64,000 nt of DNA. Origin: Paenibacillus_AM sp052180255. GTDB lineage: Bacteria > Bacillota > Bacilli > Paenibacillales > NBRC-103111. The stretch lies in the NCBI RefSeq assembly GCF_052180255.1, contig NZ_CP197466.1:1550001-1614000 (forward strand), given 5' to 3'. Below the pieces are notes generated by a model, which saw only the letters and a list, made by a program, of their open reading frames with translations, did not search any database and had not been told where the DNA came from. A program made the position numbers and the translations under genes. The first letter of the stretch is position 1. Each line of letters opens with the position of its first letter. Below, one piece after another: positions 26,573 to 35,354 of the stretch.

Positions 26573-27967
26573 ATGAAGCATCCGCGTGATTATGCAGGAG
26601 AAAAAATTGTCGTATTGGGCTTGGCCAAAAGCGGTGTTGCTGCGGCTAAGCTTTTTCATCGCCTAGGAGCTGTTGTGACAGTTAACGACCGTAAAGATCG
26701 GGATCAATGTCCAGAGGCATCAGAATTAGAAGAATTGGGCATTCAAGTGATTTGTGGCGGACATCCAGATGATTTAATGGATGAACAAGTGAAATTACTC
26801 GTTAAAAATCCAGGGATCCCTTATACAGCCCCACCTATCCAGAGAGCACAGGAACTGGGTATTGATGTGGTGACTGAAGTCGAAGTCGCTTATCCGATTT
26901 GTGAAGCGCCAATGATTGGAATTACAGGTTCTAACGGTAAGACAACAACTACTACTCTGGTAGGGAAAATGCTAGAATCAAGCGGTTTGAAGCCGATTGT
27001 AGCAGGAAATATTGGTCGTGCTTTATGTGAAGTTGCAGAGGAAGCGCAAGCTGATAATTGGATGGTTGTTGAGCTAAGCTCATTCCAGTTGAAAGGTACG
27101 ATTACGTTTAAACCACGCATTGCATGCCTCTTAAATGTGTATGAGACACATCTCGACTACCATGGTGATATGGAAGACTACACAAATTCGAAAGCAAAGC
27201 TTTTTGCACAGCAAACAAAGGAAGATACAGCTGTATTGAATTGGGATAAAGCAGCTTGTCGTAAGATCGTGCCTCAGCTTCAAGGTCATGTATTTCCTTT
27301 TTCGATGCAGGAAGAACTTACATATGGAGTTTATGTGGAAGCCGAAAGTGGGCGAATGATCTATCGAGACCTAGATGGAAAAGCTCATGTTATCTTGCAT
27401 AAGGATGAATTAGGTATACGCGGTGAACACAATGTTGAGAATGCATTGGCAGCTTCAGCAATCGCCATTCGTGCAGGAGCGGATCTTATATCTATTGCAA
27501 AGGTATTACGAGAATTTCGTGGTGTGGAGCATCGTCTGGAATATGTGAGAGAACATCAAGGAGTTACTTTCTATAATGATTCGAAGGCGACAAATCCAGT
27601 GGCAACGATCAAATCAGTAGAGGCATTCAAAGGTGGAATTGTGCTAGTTGCTGGCGGACTGGATCGGGGCTCGGACTATATGGAGCTTCTACCGGTATTT
27701 GGTAAACAAGTCAAAGGACTTGTCACGATAGGTCAGACTCGACTTAAAATCAATGAAGTAGCAAGGCTAGCAGGGCTAACAGCTGTTAAAACGGTCGATA
27801 ATGGGGATAACGCGAAGGAAGCAATTGCTATCGCGGTACAGGAAGCTTGGACACTTGCTGAAGAAGGAGATATTGTATTATTGTCACCTGCTTGCGCATC
27901 TTGGGATATGTTTCCATCTTTTGAGGAAAGAGGACGCATGTTTAAGGAGTCCGTGCATAACCTGTAG
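26573..27967 (+). CDS. murD: UDP-MurNAc-L-Ala:D-Glu ligase MurD
   Basis: Adds D-glutamate to UDP-MurNAc-L-alanine. 464 residues: N-terminal Rossmann domain with V-L-G-L-A-K-S-G-V-A, ATP loop G-S-N-G-K-T-T-T (119-126), an H-L-D-Y-H segment and F-Y-N-D-S-K-A-T-N-P near 325-334. The ATG is 3 bases after the mraY stop, with the Shine-Dalgarno sequence inside the end of mraY. It is followed by a structured intergenic element rather than directly by spoVE. Confidence 0.97.
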   Translation: MKHPRDYAGEKIVVLGLAKSGVAAAKLFHRLGAVVTVNDRKDRDQCPEASELEELGIQVICGGHPDDLMDEQVKLLVKNPGIPYTAPPIQRAQELGIDVVTEVEVAYPICEAPMIGITGSNGKTTTTTLVGKMLESSGLKPIVAGNIGRALCEVAEEAQADNWMVVELSSFQLKGTITFKPRIACLLNVYETHLDYHGDMEDYTNSKAKLFAQQTKEDTAVLNWDKAACRKIVPQLQGHVFPFSMQEELTYGVYVEAESGRMIYRDLDGKAHVILHKDELGIRGEHNVENALAASAIAIRAGADLISIAKVLREFRGVEHRLEYVREHQGVTFYNDSKATNPVATIKSVEAFKGGIVLVAGGLDRGSDYMELLPVFGKQVKGLVTIGQTRLKINEVARLAGLTAVKTVDNGDNAKEAIAIAVQEAWTLAEEGDIVLLSPACASWDMFPSFEERGRMFKESVHNL

Positions 27968-27968
27968 A

Positions 27969-28049
27969 AAGGCTCTTTTCAGCCAAGCTATCTAGCGGCA
28001 GTGTTCGGATCGGACAAGCTGAAGCATCCAAGATGCTGAGAAGAGCCTT
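27969..28049. repeat. Long inverted-repeat element between murD and spoVE
   Basis: A 15-bp arm (27969-27983) pairs with 28035-28049, with a single G-T wobble. It encloses 51 nt that fold further: GCTA/TAGC at 27987-27996, a 6-bp hairpin at 28002-28016, and GCATC/GATGC at 28024-28036 that would compete with the outer stem. No T-run follows, so it is not a standard terminator. It may be an RNA structure that separates murD from spoVE expression, or a small dispersed repeat; compare 46710-46772. Confidence 0.65.
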
Positions 28050-28073
28050 AAAACCCAATGTACGAGGTGTTTT

Positions 28074-29171
28074 ATGGGGAAAGCTCGCTCTGCTCCAGAC
28101 TTTTGGATCATTATCACAACCTTATTGATTTTAGTTATTGGCGTTATTATGGTGTACAGCGCTTCGGCAGTACTAGCGTTTCATCAGTATGGCGATTGGT
28201 ATTTCTACCTCAAACGGCAGTTATTATTTGCTGTGCTCGGGGTAGTCGCCATGTTTATTACGATGAACACGGATTATTGGTTATGGAAGAAGTATGCCAA
28301 AATTATCTTATTGCTCTGTTTCGCACTCCTTGTTATTGTATTGATTCCGGGAATTGGTGTCATTCGAGGCGGTGCGAGATCTTGGATCGGGATTGGTTCA
28401 TTTGGGATTCAACCTTCTGAGTTTGCAAAGATGGGTATCATTATATTTTTGGCAAAATGGTTGTCCGAGGAACAATCCAGAATTACAGAGTTCACGAAAG
28501 GCTTATTGCCGCCTCTTGGATTGGTTGGTCTGGCTTTTGGACTCATTATGCTACAGCCTGATCTTGGTACGGGTGTAGTTCTGGTAGGAACTGCAGTACT
28601 CATGATTTTTATTGTTGGTGCACGACTGCGACACCTTTCCTATTTTGCGATAGCGGGAGTGATGGGATTTATCGGACTCATTATTGCAGCGCCGTATCGA
28701 CTTGATCGGATTGTCGCGTTCATGGATCCATGGAAGTATCCACTTGATGAGGGATATCAAATCATTCAATCGTTACTGGCGATTGGTCCAGGTGGGTTAG
28801 TTGGACTTGGACTCGGGATGAGTCGTCAGAAGTATAGCTACTTACCTGAGCCACAGACTGATTTTATTTTCTCGATTATTTCAGAAGAACTTGGTTTTAT
28901 TGGAGGATCATTTGTATTATTACTCTTTATGATACTCGTTTGGAGAGGGATGCGAGTTGCAATTACAGCACCGGATACATTCGGATCCTTGCTGGCAGTT
29001 GGCATAGTCGGCATGGTGGCTGTGCAGGTCATCATTAACATTGGTGTTGTGATTGGAATGTTCCCCGTAACAGGGATTACACTTCCTTTTATTTCAGCAG
29101 GAGGTTCATCGTTGACGCTGATGCTAACCTCTCTAGGTGTACTACTTAACATATCACGATATTCGAGGTGA
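28074..29171 (+). CDS. spoVE: Stage V sporulation protein E / SEDS glycosyltransferase (FtsW/RodA family)
   Basis: Polytopic SEDS-family peptidoglycan polymerase that works with a class B PBP, here most likely SpoVD in cortex synthesis. 365 residues, about ten membrane segments. Family landmarks are V-M-V-Y-S-A-S-A near residue 24, R-G-G-A-R-S-W near 96, Q-P-S-E-F-A-K and Q-P-D-L-G-T. The C-terminal segment reads P-F-I-S-A-G-G-S-S. Its place between murD and murG is that of spoVE in Bacillus. It could serve as the vegetative FtsW if no other copy exists in the genome. Confidence 0.92.
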   Translation: MGKARSAPDFWIIITTLLILVIGVIMVYSASAVLAFHQYGDWYFYLKRQLLFAVLGVVAMFITMNTDYWLWKKYAKIILLLCFALLVIVLIPGIGVIRGGARSWIGIGSFGIQPSEFAKMGIIIFLAKWLSEEQSRITEFTKGLLPPLGLVGLAFGLIMLQPDLGTGVVLVGTAVLMIFIVGARLRHLSYFAIAGVMGFIGLIIAAPYRLDRIVAFMDPWKYPLDEGYQIIQSLLAIGPGGLVGLGLGMSRQKYSYLPEPQTDFIFSIISEELGFIGGSFVLLLFMILVWRGMRVAITAPDTFGSLLAVGIVGMVAVQVIINIGVVIGMFPVTGITLPFISAGGSSLTLMLTSLGVLLNISRYSR

Positions 29172-29176
29172 ATGCT

Positions 29177-30295
29177 GTGCGCGTCGTACTTAGTGGAGGA
29201 GGTACTGGCGGTCACGTCTATCCGGCGTTGGCTATTGCGGAGCAATGTCTTCTAGAAGATGCCCAGTCCCAATTTTTGTATATAGGCACGAATTCAGGCT
29301 TGGAGCGCGATATTGTCGCGAACTCCAAGCTTACTATGCCTTTTAAGGCTATTGAAATTTCCGGTTTCCGTAGGAAGCTTTTTTCTTTTGATAATGTGAA
29401 GACAGTCGCACGGTTTTTCCGTGGTGTGAGTGAAGCGAAAAAGATGCTTCGTGAATTTAAACCTGATATTGTGATCGGGACAGGTGGCTATGTGTGTGGC
29501 CCTGTTCTTTATGCAGCAGCGAAGCTGGGCATTCCAAGTATGGTGCACGAACAGAACGTCATTCCGGGAATGACGAACGCGTTCTTAAGTCGCTACGTTT
29601 CAACCGTAGCGGTGTCCTTTAAGGGAACCGAATCCCGGTTCCCTAAAGCGCGGAATGCCGTCTATACCGGCAATCCGCGTGCGACGTCGGTCGTCATGGC
29701 CGACCGACTCAAAGGCTTACGCTCCCTGAACTTGCCAGACGACGCCCAACTGGTCGTCGTCGTTGGCGGCTCGCGGGGAGCGAAAGCACTGAACGAGGCG
29801 ATGATTGGAATCGCCTCGCAAACCTCGAAACTGCCGCAGCTGCAGTTTCTGTTCATTACCGGCCAGCCGCATTATGAGGCTGCCGTAACCGCGATTGGCG
29901 GCGCAGAGGGCGCTGTGCCGCGTAATGTGCATGTTGTGCCCTATATCCACAACATGCCGGAAGTACTTGCAGCGACGAAGCTGATCGTGTCGCGTGCAGG
30001 GGCATCTTTCCTTGCGGAAATTACCGCTTTAGGCATTCCAGCGATTCTTATTCCATCGCCTTACGTGACGAACAACCATCAAGAACATAACGCTCGCATG
30101 CTTGTTGAAGGCGGTGCTGCTCATATGATTCTTGAAAAAGATTTGCAAGCAGATAGCTTGCTTGCTAGCGTCGAACACATTACAGGTTCTGCATTTCGCA
30201 TTGAGGAGATGGCTCATGCCTCACGAAAAATGGGGCAATCCAATTCCGCTCAGCTATTTGTAAATGAAATGCAAAAGCTTATTCGAAAATCCTAA
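29177..30295 (+). CDS. murG: UDP-GlcNAc:lipid I GlcNAc transferase MurG
   Basis: Peripheral membrane glycosyltransferase that converts lipid I to lipid II. I choose the GTG at 29177, which gives M-R-V-V-L-S and G-G-G-T-G-G-H at residues 7-13 with GAGGTG 6 bases upstream. The in-frame GTG at 29168 overlaps that Shine-Dalgarno site and the spoVE stop. The product has 372 residues, a T-G-G-Y-V motif, a V-V-G-G-S-R-G-A segment and S-R-A-G-A-S-F-L near the C-terminal third. A block at about 29641-29940 is near 61 percent GC, in contrast to its AT-rich flanks. Confidence 0.95.
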   Translation: MRVVLSGGGTGGHVYPALAIAEQCLLEDAQSQFLYIGTNSGLERDIVANSKLTMPFKAIEISGFRRKLFSFDNVKTVARFFRGVSEAKKMLREFKPDIVIGTGGYVCGPVLYAAAKLGIPSMVHEQNVIPGMTNAFLSRYVSTVAVSFKGTESRFPKARNAVYTGNPRATSVVMADRLKGLRSLNLPDDAQLVVVVGGSRGAKALNEAMIGIASQTSKLPQLQFLFITGQPHYEAAVTAIGGAEGAVPRNVHVVPYIHNMPEVLAATKLIVSRAGASFLAEITALGIPAILIPSPYVTNNHQEHNARMLVEGGAAHMILEKDLQADSLLASVEHITGSAFRIEEMAHASRKMGQSNSAQLFVNEMQKLIRKS

Positions 30296-30471
30296 TATCA
30301 TGTGTTTATAGGCATTTGTCACACTCTATCCGATTTTACATAAACTACACTATAACCGTGACAGACATCGAAGCGTATGTTAACAGGCTAAAAATCGAGT
30401 GATGTACTTTATTTCATCTAGTCGATTCTATTGTTCGCATATGCGCTCATGTTCTGTGAAGGAGGTTTCCC

Positions 30472-31377
30472 ATGCACGACTATATATCTGACTTGCAAGC
30501 AGCGAATGCTTGTGAGATTCGTTTCCAAGAAACACTTGCACCCTATACAACATGGAAGATTGGTGGTCCGGCGGATGTCTTCTTAATTCCAGAAAGCAAA
30601 GAGAAGCTCATTGAAACGGTACGGATTCTTCATCAACATCAGGTTCCGTGGATGGTTATTGGCAAAGGATCGAACATGTTAATTTCTGACAAAGGTGTTC
30701 GTGGTGTTGTCATTAAACTTGGGAAATTGCTAGATACGTTACACTTTGATGATACACTTGTTTATGCGGGCGGAGCTTATTCCTTGATTAAATTGTCCGT
30801 AATGACAGGTAAAGAAGGGCTAACGGGTTTAGAATTTGCAGGTGGGATACCCGGTTCGGTGGGGGGAGCCGTTTACATGAACGCAGGAGCACATAGCTCC
30901 GATGTGTCACGTATTCTCAAACAGGCTGAAGTGCTCATGTCCACGGGTGAAGTGGAAATCATGCAAGGAAGCGATCTTGAATTTGCTTATCGTCATTCCA
31001 GACTGCAGCGTGAACCTGGCATTGTCCTTGAGGCGGTGTTTCAGCTAGAGCCTGGAGATCGTAAAGAAATTGCGGCGGCTTTAGCTGCGAATAAAGATCG
31101 ACGCCTTAGGACGCAGCCTTTGTCAGCAGCTTGTGCAGGTTCCGTCTTCCGTAATCCGGAAGGTACGTTTGCTGCAAAGTTGATCGAAGAAGCAGGTCTA
31201 AAAGGGTTACGGGTTGGCGGAGCCGAAGTATCGACCTTACATGCGAATTTCATCGTGAACACAGGGAATGCGACAGCCGAAGATGTGCTCACCCTTATTG
31301 CTCGAATTCAGGATACGATATTGACACAAAAGGGTATCAAACTTATACCTGAAGTATTGATGGTGGGTGAGCAGTAA
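30472..31377 (+). CDS. murB: UDP-N-acetylenolpyruvoylglucosamine reductase MurB
   Basis: FAD/NADPH enzyme that completes UDP-MurNAc. 301 residues: a T-T-W-K-I-G-G-P-A-D opening, FAD-binding G-K-G-S-N-M-L, G-I-P-G-S-V-G-G-A-V-Y-M-N-A-G-A near 123-138, Y-R-H-S-R and the catalytic G-S-V-F-R-N-P segment near 223-229. GAAGGAGG precedes the ATG. A 176-base gap separates it from murG; it forms a pair with murA. Confidence 0.96.
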   Translation: MHDYISDLQAANACEIRFQETLAPYTTWKIGGPADVFLIPESKEKLIETVRILHQHQVPWMVIGKGSNMLISDKGVRGVVIKLGKLLDTLHFDDTLVYAGGAYSLIKLSVMTGKEGLTGLEFAGGIPGSVGGAVYMNAGAHSSDVSRILKQAEVLMSTGEVEIMQGSDLEFAYRHSRLQREPGIVLEAVFQLEPGDRKEIAAALAANKDRRLRTQPLSAACAGSVFRNPEGTFAAKLIEEAGLKGLRVGGAEVSTLHANFIVNTGNATAEDVLTLIARIQDTILTQKGIKLIPEVLMVGEQ

Positions 31378-31392
31378 ATCGGAGGTGAAACA

Positions 31393-32655
31393 TTGGAGAA
31401 GTTGGTTATCGAAGGTGGGAGACCTCTATCGGGAGCCATCCGAATCCATGGCGCAAAGAACGCCGCGCTGCCTATTCTAGCAGCAAGCATTATGGCGGAA
31501 GGAACACATGTCCTGCACAATGTTCCGGAGCTGCTAGATATAGGGGTCATGCTGCAAATTCTCCGTGATCTCGGTTGTCGAGCCGAGCAGGAGGGCAGTG
31601 TTGTTAGTGTAGACACATCCACAATCCATTCCTCGCACATTCCAGAGCAGCTTATGAGGCAAATGAGATCCTCCATTTTTCTAATGGGACCACTGCTGAC
31701 CAGATTCGGTTTTGTTCGATTGTATCAACCCGGAGGCTGTGCCATCGGCGAACGAAAAATTGATTTACATTTAAAGGGTTTGCAAGCACTTGGTGTTCGT
31801 ATACAAGAGCATGGAGAGACCATTGAATGTGAGACAGATGGACTTCAAGGTGCTGAAATTTTTCTTGATTTCCCAAGTGTCGGGGCAACGGAAAATATCA
31901 TGATGGCTGCCGTGATGGCAGAAGGGATTACAGTCATTACGAATGCTGCTAGAGAGCCGGAAATTCAAGATTTGCAAAACTTCCTTAATAGGATGGGTGC
32001 TGACATCATTGGCGCGGGAACCGACACGATCACGATTCGTGGGGTTAGCATGCTGCAGCCCTGTTCATACCAGATCATCCCTGACCGTATCGTTACAGGT
32101 ACTTGCATGGTAGCGGCAGCAGCTACCCGAGGATCCATTACGCTACATGGTGTTTGTCCACAACACCTCACATCACTCATCCATGTTCTCAGACGTGTTG
32201 GTGTGCAAATCCACATCAGCGATGATATAATACAAGTAAGCGCATTGACCAGGCCGAAATCGATAGAAAGAGTCGTGACTGCACCACATCCAGCATTTCC
32301 GACTGATTTACAATCTCAATTGATGGTCTTGCTTTCACTAGCGGATGGGCTCAGTGTGATGAAAGAAACAATTTTTGAAGGTCGGTTTAAACACGTTGAC
32401 GAACTTGCCCGCATGGGTGCTGACATCCGTGTTGATTTGAATTCAGCTTTTGTCCGTGGGGTACCTAGGCTTTATGGTGCGACGGTAGAGGCAACGGATT
32501 TACGTGCTGGAGCAGCCCTTGTCATTGCTGGATTAGCTGCACAAGGAACCACGATTATCGAACAGATTCATCATATTGATCGAGGTTATGATCGTATTGA
32601 GCAAATGTTTAACGAACTAGGTGCCAATATGAACCGACACGCTGTTCTTATATAA
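31393..32655 (+). CDS. murA: UDP-N-acetylglucosamine 1-carboxyvinyltransferase MurA
   Basis: First committed step of peptidoglycan synthesis, transferring enolpyruvate to UDP-GlcNAc. 420 residues. The start is a TTG at 31393 with GGAGGTGA upstream. The catalytic cysteine is Cys116 in G-G-C-A-I-G-E-R-K, so the protein should be fosfomycin-sensitive. The EPSP-synthase fold repeats are evident (G-A-K-N-A-A-L-P, A-R-E-P-E-I-Q-D-L). Sitting directly after murB, it puts the UDP-MurNAc branch inside the dcw cluster. Confidence 0.96.
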   Translation: MEKLVIEGGRPLSGAIRIHGAKNAALPILAASIMAEGTHVLHNVPELLDIGVMLQILRDLGCRAEQEGSVVSVDTSTIHSSHIPEQLMRQMRSSIFLMGPLLTRFGFVRLYQPGGCAIGERKIDLHLKGLQALGVRIQEHGETIECETDGLQGAEIFLDFPSVGATENIMMAAVMAEGITVITNAAREPEIQDLQNFLNRMGADIIGAGTDTITIRGVSMLQPCSYQIIPDRIVTGTCMVAAAATRGSITLHGVCPQHLTSLIHVLRRVGVQIHISDDIIQVSALTRPKSIERVVTAPHPAFPTDLQSQLMVLLSLADGLSVMKETIFEGRFKHVDELARMGADIRVDLNSAFVRGVPRLYGATVEATDLRAGAALVIAGLAAQGTTIIEQIHHIDRGYDRIEQMFNELGANMNRHAVLI

Positions 32656-32688
32656 GGCGATCTCATACAAGATGACTAACATCCCCAA

Positions 32689-32728
32689 GTCCCTTTCTGC
32701 TAATAGGAAGGGACGCAAGGATTTTTTT
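32689..32728 (+). terminator. Candidate terminator after murA
   Basis: A 9-bp stem with one wobble (32689-32697 with 32706-32714); seven T follow about 8 bases later at 32722-32728. The gap before the T-run makes it partial, so read-through into divIB is likely. A competing helix CGCAA/TTGCG can form across the T-run. Confidence 0.55.
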
Positions 32729-32840
32729 CGTCATTGCGACTTAAAAAATACTTCCTATTAACCGATAAAAACGTGATAAGGTTAATAGAAGTTTGATTTT
32801 GCTGGTTAATTTGGCAAATACTTCAACGGAGGTGTCTTTT

Positions 32841-33776
32841 TTGCGAGAAACAATGAGAATGCCTACGGTGCCGAACCTTTCACCCTCTGATCCACCAAGA
32901 AAAAGGGGACGCAAACTGCTTGTTTTCTTGGTACTTTTTTTTACAGCCTTATTACTTCTGTTATTTTTCCGGTCACCACTCAGTAAAGTATCCAAAATTG
33001 AAGTGGAAGGTAATCAACTTGTTCAAAGCGAAGATATTACAAAAGCTTCTGGGATACAAATTGAGAATCAGTTTTTTGGTGTCTCCTCCAGTGAGGTAGA
33101 AGAGAAAATTAAGCAAATGAAGATGATATCGAGTGTGAAAGTAAGTAAACATTTTCCAGGATCCATTGTCATTCAGGTCGAAGAGTATCCTAAAGTTGCG
33201 TTTCAATTTGGCGCAGACGGGCGCACACAATTCGTACTTGCAGATGGGACAGCAGTTTCAACGCAAGGCTTATTGTCTATTGTGGACAAACCATTCTTAA
33301 CAGGATTCTCACAGGATGATCCAAGCAAAGATCAGCTATGTAAAATGTTAGCAGCCTTATCTTCCAATTTTCTCTATGAGATTTCGGAGATCAAACCTTT
33401 CGAACAAACAGAGGCGTATCCGGATAAGATTAAGCTATACACACGATCAGGCTATGAAGTCATTACAACAGTTAGTTATTTTCCAGATAAAATGGAGTAT
33501 TTGAGTGCTTACATTCAGAATTTAAAAGAAAATAACTTAAGTTCAAGGCGTTTGACCTTGCTTGAAGTCGATAGTTACGCTGATATTGATGGTTCTTCTA
33601 AGAAGGACGAGCAGTCTACGAATAAAACAGAGGATCAAGCTAAGGATCAGGTTAAAGATGATAAGAGTGCGAAGAAAGGTGCTTCTTCACAACCACCAAC
33701 AGCAACACCGAAACCTAATCGTACAGCAGCAAAGACGACGCCAACCCCATCAACAACTCATAAATCAGGTCAATAG
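32841..33776 (+). CDS. divIB: Cell division protein DivIB (FtsQ)
   Basis: Bitopic divisome protein that stabilises FtsL and DivIC. I place the start at the TTG at 32841, 6 bases after GGAGGTG; this gives 311 residues. Seen are a basic cytoplasmic stretch, a membrane segment at about 26-45, a POTRA domain starting V-S-K-I-E-V-E-G-N (about 51-59) and the beta domain to about residue 245. A long disordered tail rich in Lys, Asp, Thr and Pro ends the protein. It lies between murA and ftsA as expected. Confidence 0.92.
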   Translation: MRETMRMPTVPNLSPSDPPRKRGRKLLVFLVLFFTALLLLLFFRSPLSKVSKIEVEGNQLVQSEDITKASGIQIENQFFGVSSSEVEEKIKQMKMISSVKVSKHFPGSIVIQVEEYPKVAFQFGADGRTQFVLADGTAVSTQGLLSIVDKPFLTGFSQDDPSKDQLCKMLAALSSNFLYEISEIKPFEQTEAYPDKIKLYTRSGYEVITTVSYFPDKMEYLSAYIQNLKENNLSSRRLTLLEVDSYADIDGSSKKDEQSTNKTEDQAKDQVKDDKSAKKGASSQPPTATPKPNRTAAKTTPTPSTTHKSGQ

Positions 33777-33970
33777 TTATGTTGAAAAAATATGATTTGT
33801 TTGACAAATAAATGTGAGGCAGTTGGCTCGTAAAAATATAGCAAAAAAAAGGACTAGCACTACTCAATCTATGAAAAGAATGATAAAATGGTAATTATGT
33901 AGTGCTTTAACTAGGAATTCATTCCAAAAAAAGAATTTGCTGATCTTCAAAACTAGCGAAGAATAATTAT
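33777..33970 (+). other. Intergenic region upstream of ftsA with a wide inverted repeat
   Basis: No gene is seen. AGCACTAC (33856-33863) and GTAGTGCT (33899-33906) form an 8-bp inverted repeat around 35 AT-rich bases that include a GATAAAAT -10-like sequence. No T-run follows. Function unknown; it may be a protein-binding site. Confidence 0.4.
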
Positions 33971-33974
33971 GGAA

Positions 33975-34001
33975 AAAGGGAAATGGATACTTTTGTTGAA
34001 T
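33975..34001 (+). promoter_or_regulatory. SigH-type promoter of ftsA-ftsZ
   Basis: AAAGGGAAA (33975-33983), 11-bp spacer, GTTGAAT (33995-34001). This fits the SigH consensus RNAGGAWWW - N11-12 - RNNGAAT with one mismatch. ftsAZ of Bacillus subtilis has a SigH promoter that boosts FtsZ at sporulation onset, so this is likely the equivalent. The -10 lies in the left arm of a palindrome TTGTTG-AATA-CAACAA (33993-34008). Confidence 0.68.
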
Positions 34002-34019
34002 ACAACAAGAATTAAGGTG

Positions 34020-34028
34020 TGAGATAAT
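34020..34028 (+). promoter_or_regulatory. Candidate extended -10 SigA promoter of ftsA
   Basis: TGA-GATAAT forms an extended -10 element 32 bases before the ftsA start; the -35 region is weak. It could provide vegetative transcription next to the SigH promoter. Confidence 0.4.
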
Positions 34029-34059
34029 TTAACACATTAAGTGCAGGAGGTGCCAAAGC

Positions 34060-35304
34060 TTGAGCGGCAATGACATCATTGTGAGTTTAGACATCGGTAC
34101 ATCCAAAGTTCGCGCTATTATTGGAGAGGTCATTAATGGCTCCATTAATATAATAGGAGTAGGATCGGCTGAGTCTGAGGGTATTCGAAAAGGGGCTATA
34201 GTTGACATTGATCAATCTGTACAATCGATTCGCAATGCGATTGATCATGCCGAACGAATGGTTGGCATAACAATATCCGAAGTTTATGTTGGAATTACAG
34301 GTAATCATATCTCATTGCAATCCTCTCATGGCGTTGTAGCTGTCCAGAACGAGGACAGAGAAATTGGCGAAGATGATATTGAACGTGTCATCCAAGCAGC
34401 CAGAGTTATTGCATTGCCTCCTGAGCGTGAAATTATTGGCGTGGTGCCGAAGCAGTATTTAGTTGATGGTCAAGAAGGAATACAAGATCCTCGGGGAATG
34501 ATTGGAGTCCGACTAGAAGTCGAAGCTACTATTGTCACCGGAGCGAAGACAAGCATACATAATTTAAAGCGTGTTGTAGAGAAAGCAGACTTGCATGTTG
34601 GCGGCTTAATTTTAATGTCGCTGGCTTCTGGACAACTAGCTTTAACGAAGGATGAGAAAAACGTAGGAACCGTTCTTGTTGAAGTTGGAGCTGGTTCTAC
34701 GACTCTAGCTGTTTTCGAATCTGGAAATTTGGTAGCAACTTCCACTCTCCCCATTGGTGGCGAATACATTACAAGTGACATCGCATATGGACTTCATACA
34801 CAAATGGATATCGCAGATCGAATCAAGTTGAAATATGCTTGTGCCGTTGTCGATGATGCGGCAGCAGATCAGGTGTTCAAGGTGACTCGTATGGGTAGTA
34901 ACGTGGAAAAGGAATTTTCACAAATCGACTTGGCGAACATTGTAGAGCCACGTGCGCAGGAAATTTTTCAGTTGATTCGTGCGGAAGCACATCGGCTTGG
35001 ATATGGCGATGCTTCAGGTGGTTTTGTATTGACAGGTGGGGCTGTGTCCATGCCTGGTATGCTATCGATTGCGCAAGTTGAACTTGCAACATCCGTTCGA
35101 ATCGCAACACCGGAATACATTGGTGTCCGTGACCCGAGTTTCACAAGTGGTGTGGGTATCATTCAATTTGTACACAAGAACATCCGAAATCGCCATTTAT
35201 CTCAAAATAAAAAAACAGTGACGAAAACAGTCTCAAAAACCGCTTCTGTTAAAAAAGAAGGTTGGTTTGAACGCATGAAAAACTTGGTTAAAGATTTCAT
35301 TTGA
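34060..35304 (+). CDS. ftsA: Cell division protein FtsA
   Basis: Actin-like ATPase that tethers FtsZ to the membrane. 414 residues. The start is a TTG at 34060, with AGGAGGTG 7 bases upstream. The N-terminus has S-L-D-I-G-T-S-K; the SHS2/1C insertion follows, and then G-A-G-S-T-T-L-A-V phosphate-binding and T-G-G-A adenosine motifs. The C-terminal G-W-F-E-R-M-K-N-L-V-K-D-F amphipathic helix is the membrane-targeting sequence. Confidence 0.96.
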   Translation: MSGNDIIVSLDIGTSKVRAIIGEVINGSINIIGVGSAESEGIRKGAIVDIDQSVQSIRNAIDHAERMVGITISEVYVGITGNHISLQSSHGVVAVQNEDREIGEDDIERVIQAARVIALPPEREIIGVVPKQYLVDGQEGIQDPRGMIGVRLEVEATIVTGAKTSIHNLKRVVEKADLHVGGLILMSLASGQLALTKDEKNVGTVLVEVGAGSTTLAVFESGNLVATSTLPIGGEYITSDIAYGLHTQMDIADRIKLKYACAVVDDAAADQVFKVTRMGSNVEKEFSQIDLANIVEPRAQEIFQLIRAEAHRLGYGDASGGFVLTGGAVSMPGMLSIAQVELATSVRIATPEYIGVRDPSFTSGVGIIQFVHKNIRNRHLSQNKKTVTKTVSKTASVKKEGWFERMKNLVKDFI

Positions 35305-35354
35305 TAATCCACAACCGATGTACAAGCGAATGTGAAGTAGGGGGATGACTATTA

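Noticed and set aside
30296..30471. Riboswitch or promoter in the murG-murB gap
   Set aside because: A broken helix around AATCGA/TCGATT (about 30393-30426) and a poor TTGTCA/CATAAA pair are present, but neither fits a known class well enough to call.
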